From BOG-994 sp049514215 (GTDB taxonomy: Bacteria > Pseudomonadota > Gammaproteobacteria > Burkholderiales > Burkholderiaceae_D), in the NCBI GenBank assembly GCA_049514215.1, contig JBEKVI010000014.1, positions 18,362 through 82,361 of the forward strand: a DNA stretch of 64,000 nucleotides. The letters are read 5' to 3'. Shown piece after piece: positions 53,792-62,345 of this stretch. The notes under the pieces were generated by a model. The model saw only the letters and a list, made by a program, of their open reading frames with translations, ran no database searches and was not told the DNA's origin. A program made the translations under genes and the position numbers. Each line of letters begins with the position of its first letter. Positions within the stretch are counted from its first letter, which is position 1.

Positions 53792-55210
53792 TCATGTAGA
53801 GGGGGTTGGCACTTGGGCCAGGGCGCGAGCCTCGGCAGAAATGTTCTCTGGACGGGGATAGTCATCGCCCAAAAACACCCCGTCACGCGTGAGTAAAGAT
53901 CGAAGGGCCAAAAGGTCGATCTGCCGCGTTTTTAGATCTGCTACAGCAAGCATGGCTGCGGCGCTTCCGGCGGCCTGACCCATCACGAAACAGGCCCCCG
54001 AAACACGCGCGGCCGATTGACCACCGTGGGTCATGGAGGCGCAGCGCCCCACCACAAAAAGGTTATCCAGTCGCTGGGGCAGGAGCATGCGGTACGGAAG
54101 TTGGTTGAACCCACGGGAAGCCGGAATGTCCGGCCAGCGGAAGATCACGTCCCCGACGACGTGATCTTCGACTGGCCAGCTGTTCACGCCAATGCTGTCG
54201 GGGAAGTTCGCGCAAGTGAGCACATCCGATTCGCTCAGCTGGTAGTCGCCAAGAATGCGGCGGGTCTCGCGAATGCCCAATTGCGGTGGAATGTCGACGA
54301 TGTAGGCACTCTCGAAAGCTGTGACGTTTTCCCGTAGAAACAGGAAGGCCTCGCGAACCTGTCTTCGACCCTCGACCTCACCGCGCGTTAGCTCATCCAC
54401 GTCGATCCCACTGACCGCCACGCCACTGGAGTTGGCGACTTGGGTCAGATTCGCCCGCCACTCGCTCTCGTGGCGCTGGGGCCGCACGATCGGACCTTTG
54501 CGAGGAAATTTCTGCCCGGTCCTGGCCGATACGTCCTCCATGATCGCCGGTATCTTTTCCCACACGCGCTGGCGTGCGGCGTCCGGTGCGACATCGTTGA
54601 TACGAAACATGGTCGAGGGATACATCATCGCACCGTGCCCGTCGCCCAGCTCATAGGGCGCGCCCGCCCAGAAGGCAAGATCGCCGTCGCCCGAGGCATC
54701 GACGAAGACTTTGCCGCGAACCGCCCGTCGACCCGACTTGGTCTCGACCAGAACCGCATCGACGGTTGAGGGCGAGGCCATTACAACGCCGCACCCAAGA
54801 CTATGCAAGAGCAGGTGCGTTCCCGCGCTCTCGAGTAGTCGATCGGCGGCGATCTTATAGGCTGCCGTGTCGTAGGCCTGGGCCAGAATCTTACCTAAAA
54901 TGAGATGGGGTTCCTTCAGGCCATCGAGGCGCGCGATCTCAGCTAAGAGCTCATCTGCAATGCCGCGCACGACGCGCTCGTGACGACCGTGGCAGTTGGC
55001 ATAGAGCCCACAAAAATTCGTCACGCCGGCCGCGGTTCCCATGCCGCCTAGAAAACCGTAACGCTCGATAAGTAAGGTACGAGCGCCGTTACGGGAGGAC
55101 GCGACCGCCGCCGCGAGACCGGCAGGACCTCCTCCCAGAACCACGACATCGAAGCTGCCATAGAGTGGCGTCTTGCGCGCGGGCTCATCGAGCACCCTAA
55201 GCTCACTCAT
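53792..55210 (-). CDS. FAD-dependent oxidoreductase (FAD_oxidored / PF12831-like)
   Basis: 472 residues. The N-terminal Rossmann FAD motif is FDVVVLGGGPAGLAAAVASS, followed by ERYGFLGGMGTAAGVTNFCG, a hallmark of this family. VFVDASGDGDLAFWAGAPYE and the C-terminal LFVVGRCASMTHGGQSAARVSG with ACFVMGQAAGSAAAML complete the FAD site. Family members often act on sugar-derived or xenobiotic substrates and few are characterised. The start overlaps the stop of the preceding dehydrogenase (ATGA), so the two are co-translated. Substrate unknown. Confidence 0.87.
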   Translation of the reverse strand: MSELRVLDEPARKTPLYGSFDVVVLGGGPAGLAAAVASSRNGARTLLIERYGFLGGMGTAAGVTNFCGLYANCHGRHERVVRGIADELLAEIARLDGLKEPHLILGKILAQAYDTAAYKIAADRLLESAGTHLLLHSLGCGVVMASPSTVDAVLVETKSGRRAVRGKVFVDASGDGDLAFWAGAPYELGDGHGAMMYPSTMFRINDVAPDAARQRVWEKIPAIMEDVSARTGQKFPRKGPIVRPQRHESEWRANLTQVANSSGVAVSGIDVDELTRGEVEGRRQVREAFLFLRENVTAFESAYIVDIPPQLGIRETRRILGDYQLSESDVLTCANFPDSIGVNSWPVEDHVVGDVIFRWPDIPASRGFNQLPYRMLLPQRLDNLFVVGRCASMTHGGQSAARVSGACFVMGQAAGSAAAMLAVADLKTRQIDLLALRSLLTRDGVFLGDDYPRPENISAEARALAQVPTPST

Positions 55211-56157
55211 GGACTTTGCCGATCCGTTGTGTTGTCTCGGTCGCCCGATGGCGTCTTGTCACCGAGAGGGTCCGCGTCGATGCCCTGAAGATAGGTTTTG
55301 ACCACGGCTGCGTCATCGAGTTGTCCCATTCCTTGAAGCAGCATCTGCCGAAAACGCGCAAGCGCTGATTCGCCCAGAGGAGTCGCGCTGCCGGCCTCCT
55401 GGGCCATGGCTACGGCCAGGCCAACATCTTTCTCAAGAATATGCGCGAATGCGCGAGGCTTGAAATCGTCGCGCAGAACGCGCGCCATTCGATCCTCGAA
55501 AACCCAGGATGCACCACTGGACGCCGTGATGACCTCATAGATGCAGGCCGGATCCAGGCCCAGGCGCGTTCCGAGGGCGAAGGCCTCAGCACTTCCGACG
55601 AGATTGATCCCCGCGAGCAGATTATTGACCAGCTTCATCCTCGCGCCGTCGCCGATGACCTCGCTGATGTGAAAGCGCTTATCGGACATTGCCGCAAGCA
55701 CGTCCTCGCAGTCGGCGATCGTCTGCGTATCTCCCGCCAGCATCATGCTCATTGTGCCCTGACTCGCACGCTCCGGACCGCCTGAGATCGGCGCATCGAT
55801 TGCGCGAATGCCGAAATCTGCGAGCCGGTTCGCCACATCCACCGTATCCTGCGGGGCGATGGTCGAGCACAGCAGCACGGTTCGAACCGGGCCTCGAATG
55901 CTGGTGACACCATGCTCCCCAAACAAAGCCTCTCGAATCTGTGCCACGTTGACGACGACCACGATGAGGTGCGTCGCTGTCTTGGCCAGCAGCGCTGGCG
56001 AATCGAACGCTGGCATCCCGAATGCGATTGCCTCTTCGTGCGCAAGCGATCGGATATCGCGCACCGCGACCGAGAACCCTTTGCGATGGAGGTTCTTGGC
56101 GATGGGCATTCCCATGGCACCAATGCCGATCACTCCAACCGCGGGCGAACCCGTCAT
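55207..56157 (-). CDS. NAD(P)-dependent beta-hydroxyacid dehydrogenase (3-hydroxyisobutyrate dehydrogenase family)
   Basis: 316 residues. Dinucleotide motif VGVIGIGAMGMPIAKNLHRK, substrate-binding DAPISGGPERASQGTMSMML, and the catalytic lysine in GDGARMKLVNNLLAGINLVG. The family includes tartronate semialdehyde reductase, glyoxylate reductase and 3-hydroxyisobutyrate dehydrogenase. The choice between them is not possible here. GAGG precedes the ATG at 56157. First gene of a two-gene operon with the FAD oxidoreductase. Confidence 0.9.
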   Translation of the reverse strand: MTGSPAVGVIGIGAMGMPIAKNLHRKGFSVAVRDIRSLAHEEAIAFGMPAFDSPALLAKTATHLIVVVVNVAQIREALFGEHGVTSIRGPVRTVLLCSTIAPQDTVDVANRLADFGIRAIDAPISGGPERASQGTMSMMLAGDTQTIADCEDVLAAMSDKRFHISEVIGDGARMKLVNNLLAGINLVGSAEAFALGTRLGLDPACIYEVITASSGASWVFEDRMARVLRDDFKPRAFAHILEKDVGLAVAMAQEAGSATPLGESALARFRQMLLQGMGQLDDAAVVKTYLQGIDADPLGDKTPSGDRDNTTDRQSP

Positions 56158-56529
56158 TTCCGACCTCGTTAGAATATGGTGGGAGATTGTGATTCACTGG
56201 CCGAGGTAAATCCACAGGGCTGAAATGTCCCTGTCGCGCGCCGTGAACCCGTAAACGCTTTATGCATGCTTCAGTCCTTCGCAAAAACAGCAGCCGCCGT
56301 TCGATTGCCCATCACGACACGCTATTACCCCTCATCGAACTGTAACTATATGAATAAGAGCCGGGAAACCGCAAATGAGGCTCGACTTAAACGCTCGCCC
56401 TGCCCCAAGTCGGTGCGGAAATGGGCCACAAGCGTGGCAATTTCAGGCCACGCGAACAAAGTAACAATTATCTTTACGTGCTTGCTTTAGACAAGTGGTC
56501 CTTATCGCATCGAGGTATGGGATTAGAAT
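56158..56529. other. 372-bp intergenic region, no gene seen
   Basis: This lies between the divergent 3-hydroxyisobutyrate-dehydrogenase-type gene and the SWIB gene. It is visibly more A+T-rich than its surroundings, especially 56320-56370 and 56450-56500. It should hold both promoters. A short plus-strand open frame within it has no Shine-Dalgarno sequence and unlikely composition. No convincing -35/-10 pair or hairpin stands out. Confidence 0.4.
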
Positions 56530-56829
56530 ATGAGCCCTTTACCCACGAAAGCCCAACCGATGACTACGACTGCAAAAAAACCCAACGCCGCATTCATGGC
56601 GCCGCTTAAGCCCAGCGCGGAGCTCGCGGCTGCGATCGGTCCTGAAGCCGTGCCTCGCACCGAAATCACCAAGAAGATCTGGGCCTACATCAAGGATCAC
56701 AAACTGCAGGACGAGAAAAACAAACGCCTGATAAATGCTGACGATAATCTCGAGAAGGTATTCGGGAAGCGCCAGGTGACGATGTTCGAAATGACGAAGC
56801 TTTTGCAACCGCATTTGCTGAAGGTTTGA
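56530..56829 (+). CDS. SWIB/MDM2-domain protein
   Basis: 99 residues. An N-terminal basic/Ala-rich tail of about 25 residues, then one SWIB domain: FMAPLKPSAELAAAIGPEAV, PRTEITKKIWAYIKDHKLQD, KRLINADDNLEKVFGKRQV and TMFEMTKLLQPHLLKV, matching the full SWIB consensus. The domain is eukaryotic-like and also occurs alone in several proteobacteria and in chlamydiae, where chromatin or topoisomerase links are proposed. An ATG 10 codons later is an alternative start. Transcribed alone. Confidence 0.9.
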   Translation: MSPLPTKAQPMTTTAKKPNAAFMAPLKPSAELAAAIGPEAVPRTEITKKIWAYIKDHKLQDEKNKRLINADDNLEKVFGKRQVTMFEMTKLLQPHLLKV

Positions 56830-57045
56830 GCAGAGTTATTGCCACTTCAATTTGGCCTGCTACGGCCGCTGCTAGAGACGTCGTCACCGGACTGACTTTG
56901 CTAGAGGCTCGCGCGCTGAACAATCAGTGCGTCGGCCTCTTGAGACTAGAGCGTGGCAAAAGACTGGTCCCACGGCCGTTCCATAAGACCCGCTATTGCG
57001 CGAGCCGGTTTGCCCCGAGTGACCGTCGTTGCTTTCGCCAGTGTG

Positions 57046-57519
57046 CTAGCGCGCAGTCGGAAAGGTCGTGCGCTTGTCTAAGACTAATTCAAGGACCTGA
57101 GCGGGGCTTATTGCTGTCGCCAGCGCTTGCCGAAACTGCGCATTCGAGAAGCGCTCGGCGACGAGCGCTAAGATCTCGAGATGTCGGGACGCGGCCGCCT
57201 GCGGAACGATCAGACAGAAGAACAATGAAACGGGCTCGCTGTCGGGCGCGTCGAAATCAAGCGGCGTAGCCGTCCGGACCAGCACGGCAAGCGGCCGCGC
57301 GAGTCCCGGCAGACGCGCGTGCGGAATCGCGACACCCTTTCCGAGTCCGGTCGTACCAAGTGCTTCCCGAGCAGCAAGGCTTGCGATTACTTCGGCGCTG
57401 TCGGGGCCGCCAAAGGCCGCCCAATGACGAGCCACAATCTCGAAAAGCTCCATCGCATCCTCGGCCTTGACATCGAGGAGGATATCATCGGGTCGTAGCA
57501 AGTCTTCGAGGACATTCAT
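57046..57519 (-). CDS. ptsN: PTS EIIA-type (PtsN-like) regulatory protein
   Basis: 157 residues from the third of three consecutive ATGs (57519), which is 6 nt from AAGGA. Fructose/nitrogen-type EIIA domain: DDILLDVKAEDAMELFEIVA, then LGTTGLGKGVAIPHARLPGL with the phosphorylatable histidine, and VSLFFCLIVPQAAASRHLEIL. In proteobacteria PtsN links the nitrogen PTS to K+ transport and other regulation. The usual rpoN-hpf neighbours are absent, so this is an orphan or second copy. It lies 64 bp after the RND outer-membrane gene on the same strand. Confidence 0.9.
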   Translation of the reverse strand: MNVLEDLLRPDDILLDVKAEDAMELFEIVARHWAAFGGPDSAEVIASLAAREALGTTGLGKGVAIPHARLPGLARPLAVLVRTATPLDFDAPDSEPVSLFFCLIVPQAAASRHLEILALVAERFSNAQFRQALATAISPAQVLELVLDKRTTFPTAR

Positions 57520-57583
57520 CATCATTCCTTGAGGTTTCTCCATTCGGCCCGTGCCAGTGCCGGCTGCGCGCGGCTCTAAGGTC

Positions 57584-59155
57584 TTAACGGTGCCCCACCA
57601 CATCTTTATGCGGTTCCCCAGCGCTCGCGCGGGTCTCGGTTGCGACTTCGGTCCGATTCCACCAGCCCCCTCCCAGAGCCTGAAACAAGGCAACCGAGTC
57701 TGCATAGCGATTGGCGCGCGCCTGCAGCGTGTTGATGACAGACATTTGATAGGTCTGCTCGACATTGAGCAAGAAGGCCGTCCCCACAGCTCCCAATTCA
57801 AGCTGGCGGCGCGCGATCGCAAGACTCTCGGTGGCGGCCTGCTCCGCACGTACGCTGGCCTTTAGAGCCTCCGCGTCCGACTGCAGCGACCGCAGCGAGT
57901 CGGCTACATTCTGGAAGGCCGTGATCACCGTGCTGCGATATTGCTCCGCGGCCTCATCCATGGCCGCCACCGCGCCTCGCTCCCTGTGGAGCAGGGTGCC
58001 GCCCTGAAAAAGCGTCTGGGAAAACGTCCCTGTCGCACCCCAGAAAATGTTGCCTGGGGCAAAGAGCTGGCCAAACGCGGTCGACGTCCCGCCGTAGACC
58101 CCAGTGAGGTTGATCTGCGGCAACATGTTCGCAATGGCTACGCCGACCTCTGCGCTCGAAGAGTGAAACTGGGCCTCGGCTGCACGAATGTCGGGCCGCT
58201 GCTCGACTAGCCGCGAGGGCAGACTGACTGGCAATTCCTCAGGAAGCGTCAAGTCCGATAACTCGAATCTCTGACTAATCTCCTCGCTGGGTAACCGTCC
58301 GGCTAGCGCCGTCAATAGATCGCGCTCCAATCCCAGCTGTTTTTGCAGGATGGGAAGAGTCGCCTCGGTCTGCGCAAGTGTCGCCTCCTGGGCGCGCACG
58401 TCGGCCCATGCCACATCTCCCAATTGGAACTGTTTCAGTAGAAGATCGCGCTCCTCGGATTCGACGCGAATGATTTCCTCGGTGGCCCTGACCTGTCCCC
58501 TTAGCGAAGCTTCCTGCACGGCGGCGGCCACAAGGTTCGAAGTCAATGTGAGATAGGTCGCCTCGAGCTGAAAGCGCTGTGCCTCGGCCTGCGCCTCGGT
58601 CGACTCCACCAATCGCCGATTCCCTCCGAAGACATCCAATACGTAGCTGACGTTGACCTGCGCGTTATAGAGCGTGAAAACTGGCTGGCCCGAGCTCAGA
58701 GTGGGAGCAATCGTGCCTACCGCATTGCGTTGACGGCTGGGCGCGAAGCTCGCCTGCAACGCTGGAAAGTAGACCCCCTCCTGGGCATACACGTTTTCGC
58801 GCGCCACACGCAGCGCTGCCCGAGCGGCCTTCAGATCGGCGTTGGTGGCGAGCGACTCTTCGATTAACGTGTCTAGCGCAGCGCAATGAAATAGCGTCCA
58901 CCACTGGCCGGGAATATCCATCTCTGCGACGAATCGTTGCTCTGCGCCCGCGGGCCCTGCAGCCGAAACCGTCTTCTTCGGATTACCGTCGGCCAGATAA
59001 CCCGTTGTCTTGGGCGCATCGGGCCTTTGGAAATCCGGCCCGACCGCGCAGCCTTGGACGAGGCACGAGGCGATGGGCAGCGCCACGACCGCTGCCCAAC
59101 CTCTAAGCCGCGACGACAGCGGCGAGAAGGTCTTTTGCGCGTTAGCTCGAAGCAT
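57584..59155 (-). CDS. RND efflux outer-membrane channel lipoprotein (NodT/CusC family)
   Basis: 523 residues from the ATG at 59155, overlapping the RND pump gene by 14 bp. A lipoprotein signal (GWAAVVALPIASCLVQGC, lipobox LVQGC) precedes AVGPDFQRPDAP, a family-typical mature start. Two long coiled helical hairpin regions (ESLATNADLKAARAALRVAR, TEAQAEAQRFQLEATYLTLT) match the TolC-like fold. VEQRPDIRAAEAQFHSSSAE and the C-terminal VGTAFLLNVEQTYQMSV are also typical. Outer component of the tripartite pump encoded upstream. Confidence 0.92.
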   Translation of the reverse strand: MLRANAQKTFSPLSSRLRGWAAVVALPIASCLVQGCAVGPDFQRPDAPKTTGYLADGNPKKTVSAAGPAGAEQRFVAEMDIPGQWWTLFHCAALDTLIEESLATNADLKAARAALRVARENVYAQEGVYFPALQASFAPSRQRNAVGTIAPTLSSGQPVFTLYNAQVNVSYVLDVFGGNRRLVESTEAQAEAQRFQLEATYLTLTSNLVAAAVQEASLRGQVRATEEIIRVESEERDLLLKQFQLGDVAWADVRAQEATLAQTEATLPILQKQLGLERDLLTALAGRLPSEEISQRFELSDLTLPEELPVSLPSRLVEQRPDIRAAEAQFHSSSAEVGVAIANMLPQINLTGVYGGTSTAFGQLFAPGNIFWGATGTFSQTLFQGGTLLHRERGAVAAMDEAAEQYRSTVITAFQNVADSLRSLQSDAEALKASVRAEQAATESLAIARRQLELGAVGTAFLLNVEQTYQMSVINTLQARANRYADSVALFQALGGGWWNRTEVATETRASAGEPHKDVVGHR

Positions 59156-62100
59156 CACTACCCCACTCCCCGCGCGTCTGGTCAAGCACCCTGTGCGCCT
59201 GTGCTTCCACAAGCGGAAGCCGCTTCGAGAACAAGGTCACGAGAACTGGCAGGACGATGAGGATCAGAACGGGGGCAAGCAAAATTCCGCCCACCACGAC
59301 AAGCGCAAGCGGTCGCTGCACCTGAGAGCCGATCCCGGTGGACAGCGCTGCGGGCAGCAGACCCACGCAAGCCACGATACAAGTCATAAATACAGGGCGC
59401 ATCTGCACTTTGCAGGTCTTTATGATCGAGCTCGCGCGATCTTGGCCGCTCTCAATATGCAGATTGTAATAGGACAGAACAATGATCCCGTCCATTGCGG
59501 CAATGCCAAAAAGCGCGACAAATCCAATCGCCGCCGAGACGCTGAAGGGAGTGCCTGTGAGATAGAGAGCGAAGATCCCTCCGATTAATGCCATCGGAAT
59601 GACACTCGCCGCCAGGAGCATATCGGTGACCGATCCGAAATTGGAGTAGAGAAGAATGCAGATCAACAGAATGCTCAATGGCACGGCAAGGGCGAGCCGC
59701 TGAATAGCCTCCTGGAGGTTGCCGAACTCCCCAACCCATTCAAGGTGGTAGCCTCCGGGCATCGGTACCTGCTCTTCGACCTTGTGTTGCGCTTCGAGCA
59801 CGGCCGAACCCAGATCGCGACCCCTGACGCTGAATTTGATGGGGATGTAACGCTGCTGCTGTTCGCGATAGATGAACGACCCCCCCGAGACCAGACTAAT
59901 CTTGGCTACGTCCCCGAGCGCGACCGGGATCATTCCCGAACCGTTCGGAGCTGGGGCGCCGATCGTGATATGCCGGATGGCGTCGAGGCTCTGGCGGTAC
60001 TGTGGAGCCAGGCGCACGATCATCGGAAAGTTTCGATCGCTGCCATCCTCGTAGAGGTTGCCGGCAGCCTGGCCGCCGATGGCGGCCTGAACCGTCGAAT
60101 TGATGTCACCCGTGGCCAGCCCAAAACGGCTGGCTTTGGCGCGGTCGATGTCGATACGCACCGTGGGCTGCCCAAGAGAGTTGAAGACGGACAAGTCTGT
60201 CACGCCCGGAATCGTCGCCATGACGGCGCGGATCCGGTCCGCGGTCTTCTCGAGAACTTCGAGGTCATTGCCGAAGAGTTTGATGGAATTCTCTCCCTTC
60301 ACACCGGAGGCCGCTTCTTCCACGTTGTCTTCAATGTACTGAGAAAAGTTGAACTCCACACCGGGAAAATGCTCCTCCAGCTCAGAGGTCATCGCTTCGG
60401 TGAGACCTTCCTTGTCAATACCGTTGGGCCATGTGTCAAAGGGCTTAAGGGGAACGAAAAACTCGGCATTAAAAAATCCCGTGGCGTCGGTCCCATCGTC
60501 GGGTCGTCCATGCTGCGAAATGGTTGTCTCGACTTCGGGATAGCGTCGAATGATATTGCGAATCTGATTCACGTATCGATCACTCTCCTCAAGCGAAATC
60601 GATGGCGGCAGGGTGGCCCGAATCCACAGATTGCCCTCTTCAAGCTTGGGAAGAAATTCGAGGCCCAAGGTCCGGACCGCGAGCCCGGCCAGCACCAGCA
60701 AGACGACCAGTCCACCGAGCGTCAAGATGCGGTTGACCAGCGCGAACTCGACGATCGGTTCGTACGCGCGACGCAGGTAGCGCACGATGATCGTTTCGGT
60801 CTCCTTCAAATTGCTGGGCAAGAAGACGGCCGCCAAAGCGGGCGACACCGTGAAGGTCGCGAGAAGACCGCCCGCGATGGCATAGGCATAGGTCTTTGCC
60901 ATGGGCCCAAAGATGTGACCCTCGATCCCGCTCATGGTGAATAGCGGGACAAATCCAGCAATGATGATAGCCGCAGAAAAGAAGATCGAACGATTCACCT
61001 CGGTCGCGGAGTTGGCGATCACGGCAAACTTGCCGCGCAGACCGATAGTAGTGCGAGCCGACTGCAGCAGAACACCCCCGGAACGTCGCGCTTCGGCGCT
61101 TTCGGAGAGATGACGAAAAATATTTTCGACCATAATCACCGACGCATCCACGACCAACCCAAAATCGATCGCGCCCACGGATAGAAGGTTGGCCGATTCG
61201 CCGCGCAGCACCAGCAGGCCGATTGCGAAGGAAAGCGCAAACGGGATCGTGAGCGCCACGATCACGGCACTTCGGAGGTTACCCAGGAAAATCCACTGCA
61301 ACAGGAAGATGAGAATCATCCCTTCGAGCATGTTGTGCAGAACGGTGTGGGTCGTGAGATTGATTAGGTCACTTCGGTCGTAAATCTTCCGGATGTGCAC
61401 ACCGGGCGGTAGGATCCCCGAGGAATTGATCTTCTCGACCTCGCCTTTGACCCGCTCGATCGTGGGCGAGCTCTGCTCGCCCCGACGCATGAGTACGATG
61501 CCCTCGACCACGTCGTCCTCGGCATCAAGCCCGGCGATCCCTAACCGCGGCAGATGACTCACGGAGACGGTGGCGACGTCGGACAGCAGCACTGGAGCTC
61601 CGGCAGTAGTCGTGAGCACCATGCCGCGGATATCGTCCATCGAGTGAACGAGTCCCACCCCGCGCACCACGGCCGATTGGGGGCCAATATTGACGGTCTG
61701 GCCACCGACGTTGGTATTGCTGTTGTTAATGACCTGGATCACCTGAGACAGGGAGATCCCGTAACTCATGAGGCGATTTTGATCGACCGTGATATCGAAT
61801 GTCTTGGTTTTTCCGCCCCAGCCGGTGACATCGACCACGCCGGGAACCGCGCGGAAGCGTCTCTCGAGGATCCAGTCTTCAATGGTCTTGAGGTCAGTCA
61901 CGGAGTAGCCTGGTGGCCCCACGACCTGATAGCGGAAAATTTCGCCTGTTGGGCTCTCGGGGGACAGTTGCGGCTGAGCCCCATTAGGCAACGGCGCAAG
62001 CTGGGAAAGCCGATTGATGACCCATTGCTGGGCTTCGTCGTAGGTAAAGTCGTATGTGAACTGGATCTTTACGTCCGACAGGCCAAACAGAGAGATGGTC

Positions 62101-62345
62101 CGTACCGCCGAGACATGCGGAATACCTGCCATCTCGATCTCGATCGGAATGGTGATATACCGCTCCATTTCTTCTGCCGACTGCCCCGAGCTCTGCGTGA
62201 CGATGTCGATAAGCGGCGGTACCGGGTCGGGATAGGCCTCAATATTCAGGTGGGCAAATCCGACGATGCCCACGCCGAACATGGCCAAAAGCAAGATGAT
62301 GATAAGCAGCCGCTGTCTGAGCGCAAACTCGACCACACGATTCAT
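59142..62345 (-). CDS. HME-RND heavy-metal-type efflux pump (CzcA/CusA family)
   Basis: 1067 residues, proton-driven inner-membrane pump. N-terminal VVEFALRQRLLIIILLLAMF. Heavy-metal subfamily proton-relay residues are in DFGLVVDASVIMVEN (Asp394, Asp400, Glu407). Twelve transmembrane segments and two periplasmic loops are visible. The porter domain reads GVVDVTGWGGKTKTFDI and HGRPDDGTDATGFFNAE, more like CzcA than AcrB. Late in the protein AALSTGIGSQVQRPLALVVV is a hallmark of HME pumps. The metal substrate is not fixed by what I can see. Start overlaps the adaptor stop (ATGA). Confidence 0.94.
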   Translation of the reverse strand: MNRVVEFALRQRLLIIILLLAMFGVGIVGFAHLNIEAYPDPVPPLIDIVTQSSGQSAEEMERYITIPIEIEMAGIPHVSAVRTISLFGLSDVKIQFTYDFTYDEAQQWVINRLSQLAPLPNGAQPQLSPESPTGEIFRYQVVGPPGYSVTDLKTIEDWILERRFRAVPGVVDVTGWGGKTKTFDITVDQNRLMSYGISLSQVIQVINNSNTNVGGQTVNIGPQSAVVRGVGLVHSMDDIRGMVLTTTAGAPVLLSDVATVSVSHLPRLGIAGLDAEDDVVEGIVLMRRGEQSSPTIERVKGEVEKINSSGILPPGVHIRKIYDRSDLINLTTHTVLHNMLEGMILIFLLQWIFLGNLRSAVIVALTIPFALSFAIGLLVLRGESANLLSVGAIDFGLVVDASVIMVENIFRHLSESAEARRSGGVLLQSARTTIGLRGKFAVIANSATEVNRSIFFSAAIIIAGFVPLFTMSGIEGHIFGPMAKTYAYAIAGGLLATFTVSPALAAVFLPSNLKETETIIVRYLRRAYEPIVEFALVNRILTLGGLVVLLVLAGLAVRTLGLEFLPKLEEGNLWIRATLPPSISLEESDRYVNQIRNIIRRYPEVETTISQHGRPDDGTDATGFFNAEFFVPLKPFDTWPNGIDKEGLTEAMTSELEEHFPGVEFNFSQYIEDNVEEAASGVKGENSIKLFGNDLEVLEKTADRIRAVMATIPGVTDLSVFNSLGQPTVRIDIDRAKASRFGLATGDINSTVQAAIGGQAAGNLYEDGSDRNFPMIVRLAPQYRQSLDAIRHITIGAPAPNGSGMIPVALGDVAKISLVSGGSFIYREQQQRYIPIKFSVRGRDLGSAVLEAQHKVEEQVPMPGGYHLEWVGEFGNLQEAIQRLALAVPLSILLICILLYSNFGSVTDMLLAASVIPMALIGGIFALYLTGTPFSVSAAIGFVALFGIAAMDGIIVLSYYNLHIESGQDRASSIIKTCKVQMRPVFMTCIVACVGLLPAALSTGIGSQVQRPLALVVVGGILLAPVLILIVLPVLVTLFSKRLPLVEAQAHRVLDQTRGEWGSDASS

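Noticed and set aside
56266..56490. 74-codon plus-strand open frame in the 372-bp gap before the SWIB gene
   Set aside because: No ribosome binding site, and cysteine and serine content atypical of the window's genes. More likely promoter-region DNA.
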